Assembly: GCA_963605115.1 (NCBI GenBank)
Contig: CAVCTM010000070.1
Span: 1 to 10,546 of the forward strand
Length of the DNA: 10,546 nt
Source of the DNA: SVKR01 sp963605115
GTDB lineage: Bacteria; Bacillota; Clostridia; Oscillospirales; Oscillospiraceae
Direction of reading: 5' to 3'
Part shown: positions 1-5,372 of the stretch, one piece after another
Layout: the number at the start of each line of letters is the position of its first letter
Position numbering within the stretch: position 1 is the stretch's first letter
Program-made: the position numbers and the translations under genes
The notes under the pieces: model-generated
What the model saw: the letters and a program-made list of their open reading frames with translations, nothing else
Database searches by the model: none
What the model was told of the DNA's origin: nothing

Positions 1-11
1 GGAGGAGGATT

Positions 12-135
12 GTTAAGGAGGGACCCAATCGAAAGGGTCCCTCCTTAACTGTGCCTTTGCCTTCTTTCCCCACAGGGGGAAAGAAGGTCGCGTCCCGCGG
101 ACGCGAAACCTATTCAATTTGCGCCGCAAGGCGCA
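12..135. repeat. Cluster of four consecutive short hairpins
   Basis: Four inverted repeats follow one another almost without gaps. The first has a perfect 15-bp stem (12-26 with 35-49, loop 27-34). The second has a perfect 12-bp stem (60-71 with 76-87, loop ACAG). The third has an 8-bp stem (88-95 with 99-106, loop CGC). The fourth has a 6-bp stem with a GCAA tetraloop (120-125 with 130-135). Arm sequences differ between hairpins, so this is not a tandem repeat. Hairpins three and four are separated by a 13-nt linker, AACCTATTCAATT. None is followed by a strong T-run, so simple termination does not explain the whole group. No gene is visible in 1-186. Function unknown; a structured intergenic element is inferred. 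Confidence 0.75.
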
Positions 136-186
136 TTCAATGCTTTACCCCCGGACCGCACCCATCAAAACCCCATTTAAACCGCC

Positions 187-223
187 AAGCAGCCTCCCCG
201 GATAAACCGGGGAGGCTGCTTTT
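187..223. terminator. Hairpin terminator at the 3' end of the DUF3048 gene
   Basis: A perfect 15-bp stem (187-201 with 207-221) closes a 5-nt loop, ATAAA. It begins 9 nt beyond the stop codon of the leftward lipoprotein gene. The T-run is better on the plus strand (TTTT at 220-223) than on the minus strand, where the arm is followed by GGCGGTTT. It may therefore act in both directions, ending the lipoprotein transcript and any rightward transcript entering from the left. Confidence 0.65.
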
Positions 224-229
224 GAGATA

Positions 230-1339
230 TTATTCGATCGTAACGCTTCCCGTCGTGGGAACGAGTGCAATATAGCTCTCGCCCTCGGCGAGGGTGAGCT
301 CGCTGCCGTCGGCGTTATAGTAACGGAAGGTGTCGCCGGTGTCGCGCGCCCAGGTGATGGGGACCCACTTGCCGCCGCAGGCGAACCAGCCCTCGCCGCC
401 GGCGGTGGTGTCCACGCTGATGCGGCCCTCGCCGTCCAGCACGGCGATCTTCACAGAGAGGGCGAGCACGTTGGAAAACTCCACCTTCTCGCCGGTGTTG
501 CCGTCGATGTAGTCCTGATCGTACTGGCGCATGGTGTAGCGCGCCGCGTCCGCGTCGTAGGAAAGCTCCGTGGACTTATAGACCGTGAAGTCGATCTTGA
601 TGCTGTCGGCGCGCTCGCCGTCTTCCGGCACGGCTTCGCGGGCAAAGTGCAGCCCGGCGTCGTAGTCCTCCACCGTGAGCGGGTATTTCTTCTCCTCCGC
701 GCACTTGTAGAGGTTCTCGCCCGTGGTGAAGAGCGAGTGCTCGATGCCGCCCGTCATGCGGTTCGGGTCGCGGTAAAACACCGCAAAGCTGTAAGAGCCG
801 CGAACGCCGTCGATGTTCTGGAGCCCCTCGTTGCGGATGCGGCTGTAAGCCGCCTCGCTGCCGCCCGCGTGACAGAGGACCGCGCCGTAGGAGCTGCCGA
901 TGTCCAGATAGTAAGGGCGGATGGACCGGATGGAGCCGAGCTTTTCCACGGACTGGATGTCCGAGAAGAGCGCCATCATGCGCGTCACGGAGCCCTCGAC
1001 GAGGACCTCGTAAATAATGTCCGCCTGACCGACGCCGCAGTGGGGCAGGGCGACGCTGCGGTTGTTGATCATCACGGCGAAGGGACGGTCCGTGAGCGGG
1101 GCGTCCATCGCGCTGCCGTTGAGCGGATGGCGGTAAGCCGGTTCCGGCTCCGGCGTGGGCTCCGGCTCCTCCGTCGGCTCCGGCGTGGGCTCCGGGGTCG
1201 GCGTCGGCACGGCGGTGGGCTCCGGCGTCTCCGTCGGGGCGGGGGATTCGGTCTCCGCCGTCTCCCCGCGGCTCGTGCAGCCGGCGGCGCAGAGCAGCAG
1301 CACCGCCAGCAGCAGGGAAAGCATACGCTTTTTTGTCAT
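230..1339 (-). CDS. DUF3048 domain lipoprotein (YerB-like)
   Basis: This 369-residue protein is predicted to be exported and lipid-anchored to the outer face of the membrane. Residues 1-20 form a basic then hydrophobic signal peptide ending in AAG before Cys21; Ala at -3 is slightly off the classic lipobox. Residues 30-69 are a Pro/Thr/Glu-rich linker. The DUF3048 region starts near residue 70 (HPLNG), with FAVMINN (87-93), QADIIYEVLVEG (105-116), the segment LGSIRSIRPYY (134-144) and HAGGS (157-161), all typical of the family. Family members such as Bacillus YerB have no firmly known activity. I chose the ATG at 1339 because GAGG lies 7 nt upstream and the signal peptide starts there; an in-frame GTG at 1381 would add 14 residues unlike a signal peptide. 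It lies 94 nt downstream of thrS on the same strand, and no good separate promoter was seen, so read-through from thrS is possible. Confidence 0.88.
   Translation of the reverse strand: MTKKRMLSLLLAVLLLCAAGCTSRGETAETESPAPTETPEPTAVPTPTPEPTPEPTEEPEPTPEPEPAYRHPLNGSAMDAPLTDRPFAVMINNRSVALPHCGVGQADIIYEVLVEGSVTRMMALFSDIQSVEKLGSIRSIRPYYLDIGSSYGAVLCHAGGSEAAYSRIRNEGLQNIDGVRGSYSFAVFYRDPNRMTGGIEHSLFTTGENLYKCAEEKKYPLTVEDYDAGLHFAREAVPEDGERADSIKIDFTVYKSTELSYDADAARYTMRQYDQDYIDGNTGEKVEFSNVLALSVKIAVLDGEGRISVDTTAGGEGWFACGGKWVPITWARDTGDTFRYYNADGSELTLAEGESYIALVPTTGSVTIE
1146..1195 (-). repeat. Direct repeat encoding the Pro/Glu/Thr linker
   Basis: A 20-base sequence at 1146-1165 recurs exactly at 1176-1195, a 30-bp period, within a longer degenerate GGCTCC/GGCGTC-rich tract (about 1140-1240). 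It encodes the PTPEPT-type spacer between the lipid anchor and the DUF3048 domain. Such tracts commonly change length by slippage; that is inference here. Confidence 0.7.
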
Positions 1340-1378
1340 TTTGTTACCTCGATCCCTCAGGATTTTCAAAGCATCATA

Positions 1379-1429
1379 CACCCGGATCGCCGCAAAGTTG
1401 CATCAACGGCGGTCCGGGTGCGGTTTTTT
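1379..1429 (+). terminator. Plus-oriented terminator between thrS and the DUF3048 gene
   Basis: The stem 1379-1392 with 1407-1420 is 14 pairs around a 14-nt loop, followed by CGG and six T (1424-1429). On the plus strand the one non-Watson-Crick position (T1387/G1412) is a G-U wobble; on the minus strand it becomes an A/C mismatch and there is no T-run. The signal therefore reads as a rightward terminator, although both neighbouring genes run leftward and no rightward gene was recognised. Confidence 0.6.
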
Positions 1430-1433
1430 CTGT

Positions 1434-3179
1434 TCAGCGTGCGCGGGTGCGGATCTCCTCGGTGATGTCCGTCATAAAGTCCACGAGCGGCATCGCGCCG
1501 CGGTCCTCGCCGGCGCGGGTGCGGACGGACACGGTGGCGTTCTCCGCCTCCTTGTCGCCCACGACGAGCATATAGGGCGTTTTCTGGAGCTGTGCCTCGC
1601 GGATCTTGTAGCCGATCTTTTCGTTGCGGAGGTCCGCCTCGGCGCGGATGCCGGCGGCATCCAGCGCGGCGCGGACGGACTCGGCGTATTCGGCGCAGCG
1701 GTCCGTGATCGGCAGGACCTTCACCTGCACCGGGCTCAGCCACGTCGGGAACGCGCCGGCGAAGTGCTCCGTGATAACGCCGATGAAGCGCTCGATGGAG
1801 CCGAACACGACGCGGTGGATCATGACCGGGCGGTGCTTCTCGCCGTCGGCGCCGACATATTCGAGCTCGAAGCGCTCAGGAAGCTGGCTGTCGAGCTGGA
1901 TGGTGCCGCACTGCCAGGTGCGGCCGAGGCAGTCCTCAATGTGGAAGTCCAGCTTCGGACCGTAGAACGCGCCGTCGCCCTCGTTGATGACGAAGTGCTT
2001 GCCCATGTCGGTGATGGCGGCCTTCAGGATGTTCTGGTTGCGCTCCCACTCCTCCACGGTGCCGATGTGGTCGACCGGCATGGTGGAAAGCTCGATCTCG
2101 TAGTTCAGACCGAAGGTGGAATACACCTCGTCGAACAGGCGGACGGTGTTCTTGATCTCGTCGCGCATCTGGTCCGGGGTCATGAAGATGTGGGCGTCGT
2201 CCTGCGTGAAGCAGCGGACGCGGAAGAGACCGTGGAGCGCGCCGGAGAGCTCGTGGCGGTGGACAAGACCGAGCTCGCCGCAGCGCAGCGGCAGGTCGCG
2301 GTAAGAGTGCGGCTCGCTGGCGTAAACGAGCATTCCGCCGGGGCAGTTCATCGGCTTGATGGCGTAATCCTCGCCGTCGATGACGGTGGTGTACATGTTC
2401 TCCTTGTAGTGGTCCCAGTGACCGCTGCGCTCCCAGAGCTGGCGGTTCAAGATCATCGGCGTGGAGATCTCGACATAGCCGTAGCGCTTATGCACCTCGC
2501 GCCAGTAGTCGATCAGGGTGTTGCGCAGCACCATGCCCTTCGGCAGGAAGAAGGGGAAGCCGGGACCCTCGTCCATCAGCATGAAGAGACCGAGCTCCTT
2601 GCCCAGCTTGCGGTGGTCGCGCTTTTTTGCCTCCTCGATGCGCTGGAGATAGGCGTCCAGCTCGTCTTTTTTCGGGAACGCGACGCCGTAAATGCGCTGG
2701 AGGCTCTCGCGGCGCGCGTCGCCGCGCCAGTAGGAGGCGTTGCAGGCGGTGAGCTTCAGGGCGTTGCCCTTCACGCGGCCGGTGGAGCCCAGATGCGGAC
2801 CGGCGCAGAGGTCAACGAACTCGCCCTGACGGTAAAAGCTGATGGTCTCGCCCTCCGGCAGATCGTTGATGAGCTCGACCTTGAAGGGGTTGTCCTTCAT
2901 CAGCTCCAGCGCCTTATCGCGCGGCAGCTCAAAGCGCTCGATCTTGAGCTTTTCCTTGCAGATGCGGCGCATCTCCTCCTCGATCTTCGTGAGGTCCTCC
3001 GGGGTAAAGGCGAAGGGGGCGTAAATGTCGTAGTACCAGCCCTCGGCGATGGCGGGACCGATGGTGAGCTGCACTTCGGGCCACAGGCGCTTGATCGCCT
3101 GCGCCATAATGTGGCTGCACGTATGCCAGTAGGTGTGGCGGTATTCGGGGTTTTCGAATGTGTACTTGTTCTCCTCCAT
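1434..3179 (-). CDS. thrS: Threonyl-tRNA synthetase lacking the N-terminal TGS domain
   Basis: The enzyme charges tRNA-Thr with threonine using ATP in the cytoplasm. It has 581 residues, against about 640 for full-length bacterial ThrRS. The sequence begins at the editing domain: HTCSH (19-23) is the HxxxH motif and CAGPH (125-129) the second metal-site motif. The class II core follows, with candidate zinc ligands Cys279 (MNCPGG), His330 (DDAH) and His455 (MIHR), motif 2 around Arg299-Glu310, and motif 3 around Arg464 (GSIERF). The anticodon-binding domain fills about residues 483-581. The usual N-terminal TGS domain of about 60 residues is absent. An in-frame TAA at 3198-3200, only 18 nt before the ATG, rules out a longer start, and AGGAAGG at 3190-3196 serves as Shine-Dalgarno. 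Expression is controlled by the T-box leader upstream. Confidence 0.97.
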   Translation of the reverse strand: MEENKYTFENPEYRHTYWHTCSHIMAQAIKRLWPEVQLTIGPAIAEGWYYDIYAPFAFTPEDLTKIEEEMRRICKEKLKIERFELPRDKALELMKDNPFKVELINDLPEGETISFYRQGEFVDLCAGPHLGSTGRVKGNALKLTACNASYWRGDARRESLQRIYGVAFPKKDELDAYLQRIEEAKKRDHRKLGKELGLFMLMDEGPGFPFFLPKGMVLRNTLIDYWREVHKRYGYVEISTPMILNRQLWERSGHWDHYKENMYTTVIDGEDYAIKPMNCPGGMLVYASEPHSYRDLPLRCGELGLVHRHELSGALHGLFRVRCFTQDDAHIFMTPDQMRDEIKNTVRLFDEVYSTFGLNYEIELSTMPVDHIGTVEEWERNQNILKAAITDMGKHFVINEGDGAFYGPKLDFHIEDCLGRTWQCGTIQLDSQLPERFELEYVGADGEKHRPVMIHRVVFGSIERFIGVITEHFAGAFPTWLSPVQVKVLPITDRCAEYAESVRAALDAAGIRAEADLRNEKIGYKIREAQLQKTPYMLVVGDKEAENATVSVRTRAGEDRGAMPLVDFMTDITEEIRTRAR

Positions 3180-3231
3180 GGTGAATGGTCCTTCCTTTTA
3201 TGATCGGTTTTTGTTTTTCTCCATGAAACGC

Positions 3232-3267
3232 AAAACGCCCCCGATACCGCGGACGCGGTATCAAGGG
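3232..3267 (-). terminator. T-box terminator hairpin
   Basis: On the minus strand CCCTTGATACCGCG (3267-3254) pairs with CGCGGTATCGGGGG (3251-3238) through 12 Watson-Crick and two G-U pairs, and is followed by CG and TTTT (3235-3232). Its 5' arm reuses the CCCTT that forms the 3' side of the antiterminator, so the two structures exclude each other. This is the expected off-state of a transcriptional T-box. Confidence 0.88.
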
Positions 3268-3482
3268 TGCTCTTAAGGGCACGGTTCCACCTTGACGCTT
3301 CACTCGTTTCCGGCGCTGTAACGGGCGCCGCCCGTCCCGGTTGCGCCCGAAAGGGCATCCCGGACCGCTCAGGAGTGGTAAGCCAAGCCGCCGCCCGCGC
3401 AGAGCGCTTTCACCGAAAAACGCGCCCCTCTCTGCCCGCGGACCAAAACGCAGCCGCCGTCTCCGTCACCGCAATTTTCAAC
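3232..3482 (-). ncRNA. T-box riboswitch, threonine specific
   Basis: This untranslated leader senses uncharged tRNA-Thr and controls thrS by antitermination. The antiterminator is fully readable on the minus strand. AAGG (3293-3290) pairs with CCTT (3266-3263), and GTGC (3282-3279) with GCAC (3270-3267); between them lies the 7-nt bulge TGGAACC (3289-3283). The bulge's TGGA would pair with a tRNA acceptor end UCCA, implying discriminator base U. Upstream, AGAGA (3433-3429) matches the Stem I motif. TTACCACTCCTGAGC contains a candidate specifier ACC at 3379-3377, a Thr codon followed by the usual purine. The terminator is at 3267-3232. The 5' end is inferred from the promoter. Confidence 0.93.
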
Positions 3483-3488
3483 AAAGTC

Positions 3489-3517
3489 ATCCTATCACGC
3501 CCCGCGCCCAAAGTCAA
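3489..3517 (-). promoter_or_regulatory. Sigma-A promoter for the T-box-thrS transcript
   Basis: On the minus strand TTGACT (3517-3512) and TAGGAT (3494-3489) are separated by exactly 17 nt, which puts the start site near 3482. An A-rich stretch (GCAAAAATT, 3540-3532) just upstream of the -35 resembles an UP element. The spacing to the T-box Stem I fits well. Confidence 0.8.
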
Positions 3518-3620
3518 CCGGTAATCCGCGGAATTTTTGCAAAAAGCGGCGGATGGAACGCGGTGCGTGACACAATCGGGACAAATCGGAAAAAACAAGG
3601 AGGACTGGTCGTTTAGTCAT
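3495..3620 (-). CDS. Candidate small basic peptide (41 aa) upstream of the thrS promoter
   Basis: This is a possible short gene that I do not recognise. ATG at 3620-3618 is preceded by AGGAG (3631-3627) with a 6-nt gap. An extended -10 promoter (TGCTATAAT, 3676-3668) lies about 40 nt further upstream. The frame runs 41 codons to TGA at 3497-3495, immediately before the thrS -10 hexamer. The peptide starts MTKRPVLLVFSDLSRL and continues with an Arg-rich, aromatic second half (RSIRRFLQKFRG, 21-32); it has about eight Arg and two Lys against two Asp, so it is strongly basic. There is no clear signal peptide or known motif. An in-frame ATG five codons upstream lacks its own Shine-Dalgarno site. 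The signals could be chance in an intergenic region, or could belong to a longer thrS leader transcript with a leader peptide. Confidence 0.33.
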   Translation of the reverse strand: MTKRPVLLVFSDLSRLCHAPRSIRRFLQKFRGLPVDFGRGA

Positions 3621-3748
3621 TGCATTCTCCTGCATGTTTCGATTTGTCTTACTCGCAGACCTGCTTTATTATAGCATGGTTTGATGAACAAATCCATCCC
3701 TCGGTTGACAAACCGGCTCAAAGCGGTGAGAGTTTTTTACGCAGCGAC
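3518..3748. other. Divergent regulatory gap between thrS and ychF
   Basis: Apart from the candidate 41-codon ORF and promoters listed separately, this gap holds an imperfect palindrome at 3524-3554. Its outer arms are ATCCGC/GCGGAT and its inner arms TTTTT/AAAAA; it sits just upstream of the thrS -35. No tRNA, rRNA or other conserved gene was recognised. The plus strand contains AAGGAGG at 3597-3603, but no plausible start codon at the right distance. Confidence 0.5.
3644..3676. promoter_or_regulatory. Overlapping promoter-like elements on both strands
   Basis: On the minus strand, TGCTATAAT (3676-3668) is a perfect extended -10; the matching -35 (TGGATT, 17 nt away) is weak. It would start a transcript near 3661 heading toward the small ORF and thrS. 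On the plus strand TTGTCT (3644-3649) and TATTAT (3667-3672) are 17 nt apart, giving a weaker second promoter toward ychF. The two -10 boxes overlap, so they could not be occupied together. Confidence 0.5.
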
Positions 3749-3777
3749 TTGAGAAAACGGGCGGGATATGCTATAAT
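3749..3777 (+). promoter_or_regulatory. Strong promoter for ychF
   Basis: TTGAGA (3749-3754) and a perfect TATAAT (3772-3777) are 17 nt apart, with an extended TGC just before the -10. Transcription should start near 3784, giving a leader of about 64 nt. The leader begins with a GC-rich hairpin: TCCCCCGC at 3792-3799 pairs with GCGGGGGG at 3809-3816. Confidence 0.88.
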
Positions 3778-3847
3778 CGAAAAAAGCGCCGTCCCCCGCA
3801 AGAACGGAGCGGGGGGAACGGGAAAATCGAAGGAGAACTGACCATAT

Positions 3848-4942
3848 ATGAAATTAGGTATCGTGGGCTTGCCCAATGTTGGAAAATCTACGCTGTTCAA
3901 TGCGCTGACAGATGCGGGGGCGGAGAGCGCGAACTATCCGTTCTGCACGATCGAGCCGAACGTCGGCGTCGTTACCGTGCCGGATGAGCGGCTGGAGTGG
4001 CTGAGTGCGCTTTATCAGCCGAAGAAGGAGACCCCGGCTGTCATCGAGTTCGTGGACATCGCGGGGCTCGTCCGCGGCGCGAGCAAAGGCGAGGGGCTCG
4101 GCAACAAGTTCCTCGAAAACATCCGCCGGACGGACGCCATCGTCCACGTTGTCCGCTGCTTCGACGACGAGAACGTTATCCACGTCGAGGGCGGCGCGGA
4201 CCCGCTGCGCGACATCGAGATCATCGACACGGAGCTCATCTTCGCCGACATGGAAATGGTGGAGCGCCGCGCGGATAAGGCGCGCAAGGCGGGCAAGGGC
4301 GGCGACAAGAGCTTCCTGCACGAGGCGGCGCTGATGGAGGCGCTGCTCGCACACTTGAACGAGGGCAAGAGCGCCCGCAGCTTCGAGTGCAGCGACGAGG
4401 ACGCCGCGCTCATCGCGGAGAGCGACCTGCTGACGACGAAGCCCGTCATCTATGCCTGCAATCTGGACGAGGACGGCTTCACCGACTATGAGAATAACGG
4501 CTACTTCCAGTCTGTCCGCGCCCTCGCCGAAAAGGAGGGCAGCCAGACGCTGCCGGTCTGTGCCAAGTTCGAGGCGGAGATGGCGCAGCTGGAGCCCGAC
4601 GAGCGCGAGCTTTTTATGTCCGAGCTCGGTATGACGGAGGGCGGGCTCGCCCGCCTCATCCGCTGCTCCTACAGCCTGCTGGGGCTCATCTCCTTCCTGA
4701 CCTGCGGACCCGACGAGTGCCGCGCGTGGACCATCCGCCGCGGGACGAAGGCGCCGCAGGCGGCGGGCAAGATCCACTCCGACATCGAGCGCGGCTTCAT
4801 CCGCGCCGAGATCGTCGCCTTCGACGACCTCAAGGCGTGCGGCAGCATGGCGGCGGCGAAGGAGAAGGGGCTCGTCCGCGCCGAGGGCAAGGACTACGTG
4901 ATGCAGGACGGCGACGTCACTTACTTCCGCTTCAACGTCTGA
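3848..4942 (+). CDS. ychF: Redox-regulated P-loop ATPase YchF (OLA1 family)
   Basis: YchF is a cytoplasmic Obg-like NTPase that associates with ribosomes and, in studied relatives, hydrolyses ATP rather than GTP. The protein has 364 residues, normal for the family. The P-loop GLPNVGKST spans residues 7-15 and the Walker B-type VDIAG residues 69-73. Leu74 follows the DIAG where classical GTPases place a catalytic Gln. The base-specificity motif is NLDE (205-208) in place of NKxD, as expected for ATP preference. A C-terminal TGS domain covers about 280-363, ending RFNV. The start at 3848 is fixed by the MKLGIVGLPN consensus. The AAGGAG at 3830-3835 is unusually far, 12 nt, from the ATG. It runs divergent from thrS behind a strong promoter and leads the rightward gene set. 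Confidence 0.97.
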   Translation: MKLGIVGLPNVGKSTLFNALTDAGAESANYPFCTIEPNVGVVTVPDERLEWLSALYQPKKETPAVIEFVDIAGLVRGASKGEGLGNKFLENIRRTDAIVHVVRCFDDENVIHVEGGADPLRDIEIIDTELIFADMEMVERRADKARKAGKGGDKSFLHEAALMEALLAHLNEGKSARSFECSDEDAALIAESDLLTTKPVIYACNLDEDGFTDYENNGYFQSVRALAEKEGSQTLPVCAKFEAEMAQLEPDERELFMSELGMTEGGLARLIRCSYSLLGLISFLTCGPDECRAWTIRRGTKAPQAAGKIHSDIERGFIRAEIVAFDDLKACGSMAAAKEKGLVRAEGKDYVMQDGDVTYFRFNV

Positions 4943-5024
4943 CGCGGGCGATCCGGCGCGCCGGACTGAAAAAAGATAGATAGAAGCCGCCAAACCGATT
5001 CGGACTGAGAAAGGGGAAAATACC

Positions 5025-5348
5025 ATGCCTTTCATTTTTGAACTTACCGTCCAAGGATTTCGCGCGCTCCCGACCGGGCCTCTTGAAAGCATTTTGTCCT
5101 TTTTCCTGCCCTTCGCCATCTTCCTTGTGTTCGGCTTGACCGCCAAGCCGTGGAACAAGACGGCGATCGGCTGCCCTATCGTGCTCGGCGCGCTCTATAT
5201 TATCTGCGAGATCCTCGTCAGCTATATCATCCGGAGCATGGCGGGCATCATCTTTGCCCGGATCGGGCTTTTTGCCCTTCCCGCCGCGCTCGGCGGCGGG
5301 CTCGCGCTGCTCATCCGCGCCATTCGGAAGAAAACTGTTAAGACCTGA
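5025..5348 (+). CDS. Small three-helix membrane protein, unknown function
   Basis: This 107-residue protein is predicted to lie in the cytoplasmic membrane with three hydrophobic segments, at about residues 19-41, 47-69 and 71-97, and a short basic tail (RAIRKKTVKT). I recognise no domain. AAGGGG at 5011-5016, 8 nt before the ATG, supports the start. It lies 82 nt after ychF, with a 14-nt palindrome (TCCGGCGCGCCGGA) in that gap, and only 24 nt before the acyltransferase gene, so the two membrane genes are probably co-transcribed. No separate promoter was seen. With the Lys/Arg tail inside, the N-terminus would lie outside. It could be an accessory subunit of the acyltransferase; that rests on adjacency alone. 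Confidence 0.75.
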   Translation: MPFIFELTVQGFRALPTGPLESILSFFLPFAIFLVFGLTAKPWNKTAIGCPIVLGALYIICEILVSYIIRSMAGIIFARIGLFALPAALGGGLALLIRAIRKKTVKT

Positions 5349-5372
5349 AAAGTCAAAAAAGGAGGGAGCGCC

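Noticed and set aside
2..16. Possible last codons of a rightward gene (GAG GAG GAT TGT TAA)
   Set aside because: Only four codons are visible before the TAA, and other frames are equally open; the first hairpin just after would fit a gene end, but nothing identifies one.
12..135. Hairpin cluster considered as a CRISPR array or tandem repeat
   Set aside because: The arms differ in sequence and there are no equal repeats separated by unique spacers.
51..275. A 74-codon plus-strand frame starting at GTG
   Set aside because: It begins within the hairpin cluster without a Shine-Dalgarno site, runs through the terminator at 187-223 and into the end of the opposite gene.
1373..1378. TATGAT on the minus strand as a -10 for the DUF3048 gene
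   Set aside because: No acceptable -35 lies 16-19 nt upstream (the best candidate, TTGATG, is 22 nt away), so I did not list a promoter.
1155..3203. An open frame of 682 codons on the plus strand across the DUF3048 gene and thrS
   Set aside because: It is antisense to two well-supported genes; its beginning (MGSGSSVGSG) is simply the reverse complement of the Pro/Glu/Thr linker repeat, and it crosses the plus-oriented terminator at 1379-1429.
3620..3841. A 73-codon plus-strand frame starting at TTG before ychF
   Set aside because: It has no start signal, and it contains the ychF promoter and leader hairpin within its coding span, which argues strongly against translation.
4951..4968. Palindrome TCCGGCGCGCCGGA after ychF considered as a terminator
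   Set aside because: It is followed by an A-run on the plus strand rather than a T-run, so it is not a normal intrinsic terminator for ychF.
3854..5158. An open frame of 434 codons on the minus strand opposite ychF
   Set aside because: Antisense to the whole of the highly conserved ychF, with low-complexity Leu/Arg/Ala composition typical of GC-rich shadows.
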